Shown here in pieces: positions 1 through 9,370 of a DNA stretch of 64,000 nucleotides (positions within the stretch are counted from its first letter, which is position 1; the number at the start of each line of letters is the position of its first letter). The translations under genes and the position numbers were made by a program. Below the pieces are notes generated by a model. It worked only from the letters and a program-made list of their open reading frames with translations. It did no database searches and was not told the origin of the DNA. Origin of the DNA: Halanaerobium saccharolyticum (lineage in GTDB: Bacteria; Bacillota; Halanaerobiia; Halanaerobiales; Halanaerobiaceae); contig NZ_QAXS01000010.1 in the NCBI RefSeq assembly GCF_003053565.1, positions 1 to 64,000 on the forward strand, read 5' to 3'.

Positions 1-27
1 ATAGGGGTGTTTTTGTATTTTTTATGA

Positions 28-1845
28 CTACTTTTTTGAGCTTCTTCCTATGTTTATCAAGGTTTTATTACTAAAACCTAACGCCGAAAGTTGAGTTATA
101 TTATTAAAGGTCTTACCCGTTTCAGATACTGAGGCAGCTCCGGTTTTAATCTGTTCATTGGTATTATTAATAACTCCAACAGTATCTTTAATTTCATCCT
201 GCAGATCATCTACCAGATTTCTAATTTCATCGGTTGAGCCCTTTGTTTCTTCAGCTAATTCTCTGATTTCATCTGCTACGACTGCAAAACCTCTACCGGC
301 ATCTCCAGCCCGAGCAGCTTCGATAGCAGCATTTAAGGCAAGCAGATTAGTCTGTTCAGCAATAGCAGAAATCATATTAACTATACCGTTAATTTTTCCA
401 GCAGACTCATTTAAATTGTTAATTTTATCAATAGATTCAGCAGATACATCCATTACTTCTTCCATTTCGTTTTCTGTTTTCTGCATTTCTTCCAGACCAC
501 TTACTGCAAGTTCGTTAACCTGATCTGTATAATTAGTAATCCCCTGAACATTTTCGTTAATCTCTGTGCTAGAAGAAGCAAATTCTTCGGCTGAAGCAGC
601 TACCTCTTCAATTGAAGCAGAAAATTCCTCTACTGAAGCAGCAACATTATCAATAGATCTGGATGTCTGAGCTGCAGTGTCCTTAAGTTCTTCTCCAGTT
701 TTATCAGTTCTTAAAGCTGAATCATTGATATTTACAACCAGCTTTTTAATATTATCTACCATCTGATTAAAGGCATCTGCAAGTTCTCCAATTTCATCTT
801 TATTTTCAATCTCAACTTTTTCTGTTAGGTCACCACCGGCTATGACATTAGCTGAATCGCGCAACTTTAAAATTGGTTTTGAAATATAACCGGCAATATA
901 ATAGGCAACAACCATCCCTATAATAACAGCAATGATCCCAATCAAAATACTCATATACCTCATGGTAGTAATTGGTGCCATCACATTAGCATTATTTGCC
1001 TGGATTGCAAGCTGCCAGTCAACAGATTCTAAAGGGGCAAAGGCTACTCCGCGCTCAGCACCGAGCAAATCATAGAACTCAATCTCGCTGACATCTGATT
1101 TCATTTTTTCAAATAAAGCTTCCATTTGAGCTCCCCCTGCTGCCAGCAGAGATTGATTACCCTGGTATTCAGGATTCTCATGGGCAATCACGTAATTATT
1201 TTCATTAATTATAAAACCTGATCCTTCACCATTAATATCCATTGAGGTACTCAGCTGATTGAATACAGCCAGCGGAATTGAACCACCAAAGATCATTGCC
1301 AGCTGATCCCCTACATAGTAAGGTTCCATTATTAAAACTGCATCTTCTTCTCCACCGGGAGTCTTAACCGGGTCACTGAGAAAAATTTCTTTACTTTCTA
1401 ACGCACGCTGAAAAACTTCTGTTTCTGAGATATCTACTTCATCTTCTGTATAGGTTGTACCCATCTTTCCATTTAAATCAACTATAAAAAGTGAAGAAAG
1501 ATAAGGATGTTCTTCTACTATGGTAGCAAAATGTTCATTATTACCCATATTAAAATAAAGCTCTCTTGCCAGTTCGGTATCCAGAGTTGTTCGGGTATCA
1601 AACCAGCTGTGATCTAAGTTTCTAACTGAACTGATGCTCTGATCAATAACCATATCAAGCTGCCTGGCATTATTCTGCACCTTATCTAAGGCTGCCTGAT
1701 AAATACTTTCCTCTAAAATACTTCTTGATTGAAAATATGTAAAAACTGAAGAAAGTAAAATTAAAGCTAAAACTAAGATACTAATAATTATAATTAATTT
1801 CGTTCTAATACTCTGCCAGTTTATTTTGTCGATGCTTAGGTCCAT
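28..1845 (-). CDS. Methyl-accepting chemotaxis protein, C-terminus abnormal
   Basis: Membrane chemoreceptor of 605 residues. An N-terminal membrane segment (about 17-39) precedes an extracellular Cache-type sensor (about 45-285), a second membrane segment (about 296-318), HAMP, and a cytoplasmic signalling domain whose tip (about 495-530) carries the conserved [11 protein letters not shown] and [12 protein letters not shown] motifs that contact CheA/CheW. The ATG has a good AGGGGAG site. It is the last gene of the flagellar/chemotaxis operon, 31 bases after cheA. The odd point is the end: the descending helix stops soon after the tip and finishes with about 20 residues unlike the family, so the membrane-return half of the hairpin is largely missing. 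Truncation by insertion or frameshift is likely. The class is secure; activity is doubtful. Confidence 0.9.
   Translation of the reverse strand: MDLSIDKINWQSIRTKLIIIISILVLALILLSSVFTYFQSRSILEESIYQAALDKVQNNARQLDMVIDQSISSVRNLDHSWFDTRTTLDTELARELYFNMGNNEHFATIVEEHPYLSSLFIVDLNGKMGTTYTEDEVDISETEVFQRALESKEIFLSDPVKTPGGEEDAVLIMEPYYVGDQLAMIFGGSIPLAVFNQLSTSMDINGEGSGFIINENNYVIAHENPEYQGNQSLLAAGGAQMEALFEKMKSDVSEIEFYDLLGAERGVAFAPLESVDWQLAIQANNANVMAPITTMRYMSILIGIIAVIIGMVVAYYIAGYISKPILKLRDSANVIAGGDLTEKVEIENKDEIGELADAFNQMVDNIKKLVVNINDSALRTDKTGEELKDTAAQTSRSIDNVAASVEEFSASIEEVAASAEEFASSSTEINENVQGITNYTDQVNELAVSGLEEMQKTENEMEEVMDVSAESIDKINNLNESAGKINGIVNMISAIAEQTNLLALNAAIEAARAGDAGRGFAVVADEIRELAEETKGSTDEIRNLVDDLQDEIKDTVGVINNTNEQIKTGAASVSETGKTFNNITQLSALGFSNKTLINIGRSSKK
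60..79. repeat. Perfect 20-nt palindrome in the abnormal receptor tail
   Basis: AGGTTTTA and TAAAACCT flank TTAC, inside the region coding the foreign-looking tail of the receptor gene. It could be a terminus or internal hairpin of an inserted element, or a terminator-like hairpin. The window edge prevents a decision. Confidence 0.4.
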
Positions 1846-1876
1846 CTTTTTATCTCCCCTATTATATATTTTTTAT

Positions 1877-3862
1877 TTAAGCTACAATATCCCTTACATC
1901 AATAATCAGAGCAACATCACCATCACCAATAATTGTTGCACCACTGATATATTCAGTGTCCTGCAGATAATTACCGAGAGATTTGATTACAATCTCCTGC
2001 TGATTTAGAAGTTCCTCTACTATCAAGCCAATAAAACGATCTCCACTCTTTAAAATAACAACTGAGAGATCCTCTTCTGACTTTTTAAATGAATCAATGT
2101 TTTTACTGCCGAAAATTTCGGAAGCAGAAACAAGTGGAATTGTATTTTTCCTTAAAACAATTACATCTTTTCCTCTTACCTTTTTGATATTTTCAGGACT
2201 GATAGTAAGGGTTTCACTTACAGCATTGAGAGGAATTGCAAATGTATCTCCATCGACTGTAATCATCAGTGCTTGAGTTATGGCCAGAGTTAGCGGCAGT
2301 GAAATAGTAAAAGTGCTGCCCTTTCCTAGCTCAGATTCAATACTGATCTGACCATCAAGTTTTTTAACTACATTCCGAACTATATCCATTCCAACTCCTC
2401 GGCCCGATACATCGGTAACTTCGGAGGCAGTACTAAAACCGGGATGGAAAACAAAATCAAGAATATCTCTTCTCTCCAGCTGCTCAAGTTCTTCTTCTCC
2501 GACAATCCCCTTTTCTACTGCTTTGCGACCGATTTTATCGGCATCAATACCGGCACCATCATCCTTAACCTCTATGATGATTTCACTACCCTTCTGGTAG
2601 GCTCTAAGTTCTATTCTGCCTTCCTCATCCTTACCCTTGGCCTTTCTGGCTTCCGGACTCTCTATTCCATGATCAATGGCATTTCTGAGCAGATGAGTGA
2701 GCGGATCAGATAATTCATCAATAATTGAGCGGTCCAGCTCAGTTTCCTGGCCTTCCATAATAAAATCAATCTCTTTATCCATTTTATTAGAAAGATCTCT
2801 GATCATCCTGGGAAATCTGCTGAACATTACTCCCACCGGTACCATTCTAATCTGCATTACAATATGATGTAATTCCATTGTCACCCGATCTAACTGGGGA
2901 ATTATCTCATTAAATTTTGATTTTTGAATGTCTAGTGACTGGAGTCGGGTTTTATTGATTAATAATTCTCCCACCATATTCATTAAAGTATCAAGTTTTG
3001 AAATATCAACCCGAACAGTCGAACTACTCTGGAAAGAATTAACTTTATGTTCTGCGTGCAGACTTCCCTCATCACTTTCGGAACTTTCTTCTTCCAGTTC
3101 CAGGTTTTCTATTTCATTAAAATTAGGAACATCTGCTCCTGATACCTCTGCTACTTCCTCTTTAAACTCTTCAGCAGGCAGCCAGCTTAAAGCATAAATA
3201 TCAAGTTCGGAAATTGGTTCCTCCGAATTTTCGATTTCTTCTTTTGCCGGCACAGATTTAAACAGAGTTCCAATCTCTTCTATCTTCTTAAGAACCATAA
3301 AGGCCCTTACACTCTGAAAATCCTGCTCATCTAGAACAACTTTTAAATGATAAATTCTTTCCTTATCTTTCTTTCTTTTTTCCAGCTCTTCTTTTTCAAC
3401 CTGACTAAGCTGCAGGCTGAAGTCAGCTTCTTTAGCTTCTAAATCATCCTGATTATTATCCATTTTAGCAGCAGCTTGTTGACCATAATTAGCCAGCTCT
3501 TTAATAAAACCTGCTAAATTTACATCGGCAGGTTCTTCTCCCTCATTTTCTCTAATTTTTTCTACTAAAAACTGAATATTATCCAGCCCCTGCAGCAGCA
3601 GATCAATAAAATCTGTTCTAACTTCAAGTTTACCTTCTCTAACTCGATCAAGCATATTTTCCATCTTATGAGTTAGTTCAGTTAAGTTTTCAAAGCCCAT
3701 TGTTGCAGCCATTCCTTTAAGCGAATGAGCTGCCCTAAATACTGCATCTATGGTTTCTTTATCCCCTGGATTATTTTCGAGGGTTAAGATACCGTTGTTC
3801 AGAGTTTCAACATATTCTTTTGCCTCATCAAAAAACATATCTAAATAACCATTGTCCTGCAT
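1877..3862 (-). CDS. cheA: Chemotaxis histidine kinase CheA
   Basis: Central kinase of chemotaxis, which autophosphorylates and passes phosphate to CheY/CheB. The 661 residues carry an N-terminal Hpt domain with the phosphorylated His in AAHSLKG (His46), a short P2-like region, a dimerisation helix pair (about 285-345), a HATPase domain with NAIDHGIE (N box) and DDGAGID and GRGVGMD (G boxes), and a C-terminal CheW-like domain (about 530-661). The start has an AGGGGGG ribosome site. It sits between the FliT/FlgN-like gene and a receptor gene, in the operon that begins near 5726. No cheY, cheB or cheW is present here, so the rest of the pathway must lie elsewhere. Confidence 0.97.
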   Translation of the reverse strand: MQDNGYLDMFFDEAKEYVETLNNGILTLENNPGDKETIDAVFRAAHSLKGMAATMGFENLTELTHKMENMLDRVREGKLEVRTDFIDLLLQGLDNIQFLVEKIRENEGEEPADVNLAGFIKELANYGQQAAAKMDNNQDDLEAKEADFSLQLSQVEKEELEKRKKDKERIYHLKVVLDEQDFQSVRAFMVLKKIEEIGTLFKSVPAKEEIENSEEPISELDIYALSWLPAEEFKEEVAEVSGADVPNFNEIENLELEEESSESDEGSLHAEHKVNSFQSSSTVRVDISKLDTLMNMVGELLINKTRLQSLDIQKSKFNEIIPQLDRVTMELHHIVMQIRMVPVGVMFSRFPRMIRDLSNKMDKEIDFIMEGQETELDRSIIDELSDPLTHLLRNAIDHGIESPEARKAKGKDEEGRIELRAYQKGSEIIIEVKDDGAGIDADKIGRKAVEKGIVGEEELEQLERRDILDFVFHPGFSTASEVTDVSGRGVGMDIVRNVVKKLDGQISIESELGKGSTFTISLPLTLAITQALMITVDGDTFAIPLNAVSETLTISPENIKKVRGKDVIVLRKNTIPLVSASEIFGSKNIDSFKKSEEDLSVVILKSGDRFIGLIVEELLNQQEIVIKSLGNYLQDTEYISGATIIGDGDVALIIDVRDIVA

Positions 3863-3886
3863 TAACTTCCCCCCTGAGTTTAATTA

Positions 3887-4276
3887 TTAGCTTTTTTCAT
3901 CAAAAAATTTGGCCTCATATTTATCAGAATTGAGATAGCCTTTAATACTTTTTTCACGGCTGTAAAGAGAAATCATTTTTTCTTTATTTTCTTTCTTTTT
4001 ATCTTCCAGAGCCTGCATATTTTGAGCCTGCAGTTTGCTTATCTCCTGCATCAGTTTATATAGCTCATCTTTTTTATCCTGCAGCTCATCTCTGTTTAAA
4101 GAAAAAGCAAGCTGAGCAAAATAATCCTGCTGCTCAACCTTATCAATTTCTGCCATTATCTCATTTTTCTGGGCCAATTTTTCTTTTAAAATGTCAAAAT
4201 CACCAGCTTCAATCAGATTTCTTTCTGCTTCAGTCAGTGATTTTAATTTTTGGTATAGTTTAAAAAGATCTTTCAT
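3887..4276 (-). CDS. FliT/FlgN-like coiled-coil flagellar chaperone
   Basis: A 129-residue, highly charged, almost wholly helical protein with long coiled-coil stretches, lying directly downstream of fliS (14-base gap) and upstream of cheA. Size, composition and place fit the FliT or FlgN families of export chaperones that hold the cap protein or hook-filament junction proteins before secretion. I chose the ATG at 4276 because GGAGG sits seven bases before it; a TTG two codons upstream lies inside that spacer. No catalytic motif is visible. The family call rests on context and shape, not on a diagnostic motif. Confidence 0.6.
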   Translation of the reverse strand: MKDLFKLYQKLKSLTEAERNLIEAGDFDILKEKLAQKNEIMAEIDKVEQQDYFAQLAFSLNRDELQDKKDELYKLMQEISKLQAQNMQALEDKKKENKEKMISLYSREKSIKGYLNSDKYEAKFFDEKS

Positions 4277-4290
4277 TATCAACCTCCAGA

Positions 4291-4698
4291 CTAAACTCCA
4301 ACATTTACTCTTTTTTCTTCTCCAGAATTTTGATTGATTATTATTTCTTTATAGGTTACAAATAATTCTTCTACCAGAGGAATTACATTATCAAGATGTT
4401 TTGTGTTTTTGTTAAGGTTGGCCTGGATTAGCTCTCTGTAAATAAAATCATAGAGACTTTCTAATTGAACAGCAATTTGTCCACCCTGTTCCTTGTTTAA
4501 AGTACTCTGCAGCTCTAAGATAATATTTTGAGCCTTAATTATATTTTTATGACTTTCTTCAATTTTTCCTTCTTTTATATTCTTTTTAGCCAGCTTCATA
4601 AACTTAACCGCACCCTGATAAAGCATCAGTAAAAGTTTGCCTGGACTTGCTGTTTTTATCTGCATCTGCTTGTACTGATCAGCGCTTCTTCCCTGCAT
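4291..4698 (-). CDS. fliS: Flagellin export chaperone FliS
   Basis: FliS binds the C-terminus of flagellin in the cytoplasm and keeps it unfolded for export. The 135-residue length is typical. The N-terminus carries the family pattern YKQMQIKTASPGKLLLMLY with helical bundle segments after it. An AGGAGGT site precedes the ATG. It lies downstream of csrA and upstream of the FliT/FlgN-like gene. FliW, CsrA and FliS together form the known flagellin homeostasis circuit, although the flagellin gene itself is not in this window. Confidence 0.95.
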   Translation of the reverse strand: MQGRSADQYKQMQIKTASPGKLLLMLYQGAVKFMKLAKKNIKEGKIEESHKNIIKAQNIILELQSTLNKEQGGQIAVQLESLYDFIYRELIQANLNKNTKHLDNVIPLVEELFVTYKEIIINQNSGEEKRVNVGV

Positions 4699-4752
4699 AA
4701 TAATTACCTCCTAAACATATTTTATATTTTTTTGCTTAAAATAGCAATAAAA

Positions 4753-4980
4753 CTAGAGCTCAAATTTAATATTATTTAATTCTTCCAGCAGTTTTTTGTT
4801 TTTAACTGCCTTTTTATTTTCTTCTTTTACATCTTCCAGCAGTTCTTTTCGCATAATTTCAATTTCCTGAGGTGCTTCAATTCCAAGCTGGACTTTTCCA
4901 TTTTCTATTCCAACAACAGTGACTTCTATCTGCCCATCAATAACTATTTTTTCATTTAATTTTCTCGTCAGTACCAGCAT
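4753..4980 (-). CDS. csrA: Carbon storage regulator CsrA
   Basis: RNA-binding translational repressor of 75 residues, beginning with the classic MLVLTRKLNEKIVI strand and containing GIEAPQEIEIMR, the second RNA-contact region. In flagellated Firmicutes CsrA represses flagellin mRNA until FliW sequesters it. Its ATG overlaps the fliW stop codon by one base (TAATG arrangement on the minus strand), so the two are translationally coupled. The C-terminal extension is lysine/glutamate-rich. Confidence 0.97.
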   Translation of the reverse strand: MLVLTRKLNEKIVIDGQIEVTVVGIENGKVQLGIEAPQEIEIMRKELLEDVKEENKKAVKNKKLLEELNNIKFEL

Positions 4981-5423
4981 TATTCTGCCACCTCTTCTAC
5001 AGGAGCAAAAATTTTATATCTCACCTGATAACGCTGATCATCAAGTATTACCTGTTTCCCAAGTTTATCCTCGATATTAATTACTATTGGAGCTGATAAG
5101 TTGGCTGTGCTCTTTTTGATTTCGTCTTTAAGTGTGATTATATTTAAGATCAAAAGATCCGAAATTTTTTCAATTTCTAACTCTTTTTCAGTTTTATCAT
5201 TAATTTCAAATTCATAATTCTGAATCAAATTCCCCGGTTCTACTGTTACAAATGCTATATCCGGATCATCAACCGACTGCATAACAATAAATGGTGAATC
5301 CTCCCCCAGGGGCAGTAAAACAAAATCCTTTAAACTTTCAAAGCCAGGCAGGCCTGATTTGAAAGAAATTATATCTGATTTTTTTATTTCTAATCTACCA
5401 AAATCACGGGTCATTATTTCCAT
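4980..5423 (-). CDS. fliW: Flagellar assembly factor FliW
   Basis: FliW is the CsrA antagonist that binds either flagellin or CsrA and so couples flagellin synthesis to secretion. The 147-residue protein shows the family signatures FKSGLPGFE near residue 25, PDIAFVTVEP around 60, and LNAPIVINI-like LSAPIVINI around 110. A GGAGGGA site precedes the ATG. It is coupled to csrA, as in Bacillus and many Clostridia. Confidence 0.96.
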   Translation of the reverse strand: MEIMTRDFGRLEIKKSDIISFKSGLPGFESLKDFVLLPLGEDSPFIVMQSVDDPDIAFVTVEPGNLIQNYEFEINDKTEKELEIEKISDLLILNIITLKDEIKKSTANLSAPIVINIEDKLGKQVILDDQRYQVRYKIFAPVEEVAE

Positions 5424-5456
5424 TTAAATCCCTCCAAATTTTTATTTATTAAAATT

Positions 5457-5726
5457 TTAAGCTTTAAAATCTATACTGGGACCCGGTTTATAGGCTATAA
5501 CCAGTTCTCTTTCTTCACTGTACATTATTTCCGCACCCAGATCAGATACTTTATAATTTTCAAAATCACTCAATTTATCTCCAGTTGATGCATAAAAAGC
5601 GGCTGCCTTCTGTGCTGTCTCCACAGCTTTTTTTGCATAATTACCTGTACTGTCTTTTAAGTTGTAAAAACCCATTGCTTTTCTGGATGGATAACTGTCA
5701 ATCTGCAAATCCAGGTTCTGCAGCAT
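5457..5726 (-). CDS. Short DUF6470/YviE-like protein
   Basis: An 89-residue protein directly upstream of fliW, where Bacillus places yviE (DUF6470). Features that match are the leading LQNLDLQIDSYPSR strand, a central AKKAVETAQKAA helix and the terminal YKPGPSIDF strand motif. It is about half the usual DUF6470 length, but its ATG has a convincing GAGAGG site, so it looks like a complete short gene. The function of the family is unknown; synteny points to flagellin or hook-associated protein biogenesis. It may be the first gene of the motility operon here. Confidence 0.5.
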   Translation of the reverse strand: MLQNLDLQIDSYPSRKAMGFYNLKDSTGNYAKKAVETAQKAAAFYASTGDKLSDFENYKVSDLGAEIMYSEERELVIAYKPGPSIDFKA

Positions 5727-5926
5727 TAGATCACATCCTCTCTACAAATAATTATCGTCAAAGACTGCTAAAATATTAAATCCAATTATCTGCTTTTAGA
5801 TATCTTTAAATCAGTTTAAATAGAGCATTCTTCAATTTACTGCTGCTTATCATTATTTAAAAAAGGTTTTAAAATATTAATGAAGAATATTTAAGTTAGG
5901 CAATTAAAAATTTGAGGTGATGAATT

Positions 5927-6697
5927 ATGAAAAATAAAAGTATAATTTTAATAGCTATTTTATTGATTGGATTTTTGACAGGTACTGTTTCAGCTTTGGA
6001 CACTGAATCCTTAGCAGAACTGGAATATAAAGTTCTGGATAGTTACAACCATGACCCCAAAGCTTTTACCCAGGGCTTAGAAATTCATGAAAACTATTTA
6101 TATGAAGGAACCGGACTTTATGGGAGATCAAGTTTAAGAAAAGTTGATATTCAGAGCGGCAGAGTCTTAAATAAAATCAAGCTGGAGTCCGAATATTTTG
6201 GTGAAGGCATAACTATCTTAAATAACAAAATTTATCAGTTAAGCTGGAAAGAGAATACAGCCTTTGTTTACGACCTTGATTTTAATTTACTAAAAAAATT
6301 CAGTTATCAGGGAGAAGGCTGGGGCCTGACTAATAATGGAGAGCAGATAATAATGAGTGACGGCAGTCAGTATCTTTATTATCGGGACCCGGAAACATTT
6401 GAAGTGCTCAAAAAAATCAGCGTTAAAAATAATAAGCAGCCGGTTAAAAATCTTAATGAACTGGAGTATCAGGAAGGGTTTATTTATGCCAACATCTGGC
6501 AGACAGATTATATTATAAAAATTGATGCTCAAAGTGGCGCCACTGCAGCCTATCTTGATTTGAGTGGGATTTTAAGTACAGACTATCAAGGAGAAATCGA
6601 TGTCTTAAATGGAATTGCTTATGATCCTCAGGCTCAAAACTTTCTGGTAACAGGAAAGTTATGGCCTAAAATGTACAGGATTGAATTTGCTGATTAA
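5927..6697 (+). CDS. Secreted glutaminyl-peptide cyclotransferase (glutamine cyclotransferase)
   Basis: Converts N-terminal glutamine of peptides to pyroglutamate, releasing ammonia. The 256-residue protein has a signal peptide (about 1-23, cleavage near VSA) and then a five-bladed propeller typical of type-I (plant/bacterial) cyclases: HDPKAFTQGLE, YEGTGLYGRS, FGEGIT, and GWGLTNNGEQIIMSDGS, ending NGIAYDPQAQNFLVTGKLWPK in segments that are hallmarks of the family. The start has a TGAGGTGAT site. It is monocistronic, divergent from the flagellar operon and convergent with the TPR gene, with a shared terminator. Confidence 0.9.
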   Translation: MKNKSIILIAILLIGFLTGTVSALDTESLAELEYKVLDSYNHDPKAFTQGLEIHENYLYEGTGLYGRSSLRKVDIQSGRVLNKIKLESEYFGEGITILNNKIYQLSWKENTAFVYDLDFNLLKKFSYQGEGWGLTNNGEQIIMSDGSQYLYYRDPETFEVLKKISVKNNKQPVKNLNELEYQEGFIYANIWQTDYIIKIDAQSGATAAYLDLSGILSTDYQGEIDVLNGIAYDPQAQNFLVTGKLWPKMYRIEFAD

Positions 6698-6704
6698 AAA
6701 TAGA

Positions 6705-6747
6705 AAACCCTTAGGAAAGTGTTTGCTGAAAAATTTCCTAAGGGTTT
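6705..6747. terminator. Bidirectional terminator
   Basis: Fourteen-base perfect arms AAACCCTTAGGAAA and its complement with a 15-base loop, between two convergent genes. A/T-rich tracts lie on both sides, stronger for the plus-strand cyclotransferase reading into the TPR gene end. Confidence 0.8.
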
Positions 6748-6760
6748 GATTATGCTCTAA

Positions 6761-8122
6761 TCACTGGTTTAAAATATCATAAACATGAGAATTATTATAT
6801 TCACTGTATGGGTTTTCTTCTCTTAATCTTTTTAAGACTTCCCTGCTCTTTTCTTCTTCTCCTGCTTCATTGAGCATCAGGCCGAGATTATAAAGGGCTT
6901 CATCATAATAGTTGCTCTCATTATATTCATTTAAATAAATTCGATAAAAATGCTCTGCTGACTGATAGTTATCCATTTTCTCGTGACTTCTGGCAAGCAG
7001 AAATAAGCTCTCCCGCCTCAAATAATCCGTTTCTGTTAGACTATATATACTGTTAAAAATGTCGGCAGCATCCTGATAATCCTGACGAGAAAAATAATCC
7101 ATTCCCAGATTAAATAACTGCTGTTCGGTACCTTCCTCTAAAAAAGTATTTGCTTCTTCCAGTTTATCCTTTTCTCTTTCCCGTGCTTTAATTTCTCTCA
7201 GCTCTTCAATTGAAATCAAAGCTGAACTGTTCTGATATTCGAGTAAGTTCATCTCATTTAAAATTTCTGAACTGCTCCCCTGTGTTTTATCCTCTTTATT
7301 TTTATTCTTTTCTGCAAAATCATCGCCAGCTTCATCGGTTTGGGGGCTATTCGCTCCTGCTTCAAGCTGACCGCCTTCGGAAGCAACTGGGTCAGCAGTT
7401 TGATTTGAAGTCAAATTATCAGTAGTCTCTTCAGAATTTTCCCTGTCTGCAGGCTCAGAAAACTCAAATCCCCGAATATTACTTTCAATCCAGCTTAAAG
7501 GACTAACTCCACTTAAATTTAGAAAAACTGCAAACAGAACTACTGCAATCACTCCAGCTATTAAAGCACTCTGTTTATTCGTCTTTGACTGAAAGTTAAA
7601 AGCACTGCTTTCCTTATCTTCCTCTTCACACTGCATAATATAATTTTTAATGTTCTGATTACCGCTGTCTAATTCATATGCCTGATAGAAATATTTTAAA
7701 GCTTCTTCGTAGTTCTCCTCTTTTTTATATAAAAGACCAAGAATCACATAAGGTTCAATTAATTCATCATATTCTTCAATCAATTTTTTTAAAAATTTTA
7801 TCTTTTGACTTTTTTCTGCTTCATCACTAAAAAGGATATTTCTATATTCTTTTCGAATCTCTTTAAAATCCTGTTTGGTAATTAACTCTAAATAATCGCG
7901 AGCCTTATTTTTATCCTTCTGTAGTGAGAGACTTTTACGCCAGGTCTTTTCCGCCTTATCAAATCTGCATTTAAGATAATAGGCCAGCCCAAGCAGGTTA
8001 AGAGCAGATACACTTTTCGAATTAAATTTTAAGCACAATTTTAATTCATCAATTGCATCTGACACATTATTATTTTTGATTAAATTCATTGCCTCTCTAT
8101 AATGAGCATTATTTTTCTTCAT
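6761..8122 (-). CDS. Membrane-anchored tetratricopeptide-repeat protein
   Basis: A 453-residue protein of unknown specific role. Residues about 1-165 form TPR helices (ALNLLGLAYYLKC and PYVILGLLYKKEENYEEALKYFYQAYELD style repeats). One membrane helix follows (about 184-205), then an acidic, Ser/Thr/Asn-rich low-complexity linker (about 215-300), and a second TPR block (about 335-453) resembling YbgF/BamD-type repeats. The topology is probably cytoplasmic N-terminus and extracellular C-terminus. It is a single gene with an AGAGGT site. Such proteins scaffold envelope complexes; no partner is indicated by neighbours. Confidence 0.75.
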   Translation of the reverse strand: MKKNNAHYREAMNLIKNNNVSDAIDELKLCLKFNSKSVSALNLLGLAYYLKCRFDKAEKTWRKSLSLQKDKNKARDYLELITKQDFKEIRKEYRNILFSDEAEKSQKIKFLKKLIEEYDELIEPYVILGLLYKKEENYEEALKYFYQAYELDSGNQNIKNYIMQCEEEDKESSAFNFQSKTNKQSALIAGVIAVVLFAVFLNLSGVSPLSWIESNIRGFEFSEPADRENSEETTDNLTSNQTADPVASEGGQLEAGANSPQTDEAGDDFAEKNKNKEDKTQGSSSEILNEMNLLEYQNSSALISIEELREIKAREREKDKLEEANTFLEEGTEQQLFNLGMDYFSRQDYQDAADIFNSIYSLTETDYLRRESLFLLARSHEKMDNYQSAEHFYRIYLNEYNESNYYDEALYNLGLMLNEAGEEEKSREVLKRLREENPYSEYNNSHVYDILNQ

Positions 8123-8199
8123 TATAACAACCTCTCCAGAGCAGTATCTGCTGCTTTTTTATTATTCTATCATATAAAAAGCTGTCTGAAAAGAAAAAG

Positions 8200-8230
8200 A
8201 GACAGCTGAAAAGTGATAGCTCAGCTGTCT
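8200..8230 (-). terminator. Terminator of the xylFGH-type operon
   Basis: Perfect 10-base arms AGACAGCTGA and TCAGCTGTCT with an 11-base loop, followed on the minus strand by CTTTTTCTTTT. It stands 26 bases past the permease stop. Confidence 0.85.
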
Positions 8231-8255
8231 TAAATATCTATTTATTAAATTTAGA

Positions 8256-9368
8256 CTAGGCAGTCTCTCTTCTATTTAGGACATCAATCATTACAGCCAG
8301 AATTATAATAAAGCCTTTGACTATCATCTGGTAAAATGAATTGATTCCAAGAAGACTCATACCATTATTAATTACACCAATGATAATAGCACCAATTACT
8401 GTTCCTGTAACAGTACCAACACCACCCATAAAACTTGTTCCACCAATAATTACTGAGGCAATAGCGTCAAGCTCAAAACCATCACCTAAGTTAGGGGAAG
8501 CTCCATTTAGACGGGAGGCAAGCAGAATACCTGAAGCAGCACTTAAAACACCTGTGATTACAAAAACCATGGTTTTAGATTTCAAGATATTAATCCCTGA
8601 TAACCAGGCTACTTCTTCGTTACCACCGATTGCATATAGTTTACGGCCAAAGCGAGTTTTACGCAAAGTATAAGCTCCTGCCATTACAACTACTGCAAAA
8701 ATAGCCACCGGAATTGGGATCCCCTGATAGCCGATAAAAGCATAAAAACCAGCGATAAATCCAACCACAATTAAAATTATACCTACTGTTAATTTTGCCT
8801 TATTTCTAACCTTTTCGCCTTTTCTAATCTCAACACTTGTTTTAAAGACAGCGAAAATACCAAGTGCCAGCGCAATTACCAGAATTATCAGAGAAGGTAA
8901 TTTGGGTATGTAGCCACTGCCAATTACAGCAAAGGTCATATTTGTTACCGGTATTGATACTCCCTGGGTTAAAACCAGACTTAAACCTCTGGCAATGGTC
9001 ATTATTCCTAAAGTGATAATAAAGGGATGAATATCAAATTTCGCACTCATAAACCCATTGAAAAATCCAATAACTCCACCAACACCAACTAAGGTGATTA
9101 AAATTGCCAGCCAGATTCCGAGGCCAGCCTGCATTAATAAAGTTACGGTTACAGCTGATAATCCTACAACTGAACCAACCGAAAGATCAATCCCGGCCAA
9201 AAGGATTACCATTGTCATTCCAACCGCAATAATACCATTAATTGTAACCTGGCGAATCAGGTTGGTCAGATTTCTTGAACTTAAAAATGAAGGTGAAGCA
9301 ATACTTAAAATAATTACTAAAACAATTAAAGCTATAAATGTACCATTATTTTTGATAAACTTCTTCAA
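8256..9368 (-). CDS. xylH: Sugar ABC transporter permease (XylH/RbsC family)
   Basis: Membrane subunit of a xylose/ribose-type ABC importer. The 370 residues have about ten hydrophobic segments and the family signatures GITIAVGMTMVILLAGIDLSVGS-like GIIAVGMTMVILLAGIDLS, FGRKLYAIGGNEE, LASRLNGASPNLGDGFELDA and GGTSFMGGVGTVTGT. The extra central hydrophobic stretch (about 175-235) is shared with XylH/GguB-type permeases rather than the shorter RbsC. The reading frame opens with TTG (9368) preceded by AGGAGT. It is the last gene of the operon. Xylose specificity is inferred from overall resemblance to XylFGH; another aldose is possible. Confidence 0.9.
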   Translation of the reverse strand: MKKFIKNNGTFIALIVLVIILSIASPSFLSSRNLTNLIRQVTINGIIAVGMTMVILLAGIDLSVGSVVGLSAVTVTLLMQAGLGIWLAILITLVGVGGVIGFFNGFMSAKFDIHPFIITLGIMTIARGLSLVLTQGVSIPVTNMTFAVIGSGYIPKLPSLIILVIALALGIFAVFKTSVEIRKGEKVRNKAKLTVGIILIVVGFIAGFYAFIGYQGIPIPVAIFAVVVMAGAYTLRKTRFGRKLYAIGGNEEVAWLSGINILKSKTMVFVITGVLSAASGILLASRLNGASPNLGDGFELDAIASVIIGGTSFMGGVGTVTGTVIGAIIIGVINNGMSLLGINSFYQMIVKGFIIILAVMIDVLNRRETA

Positions 9369-9370
9369 AA

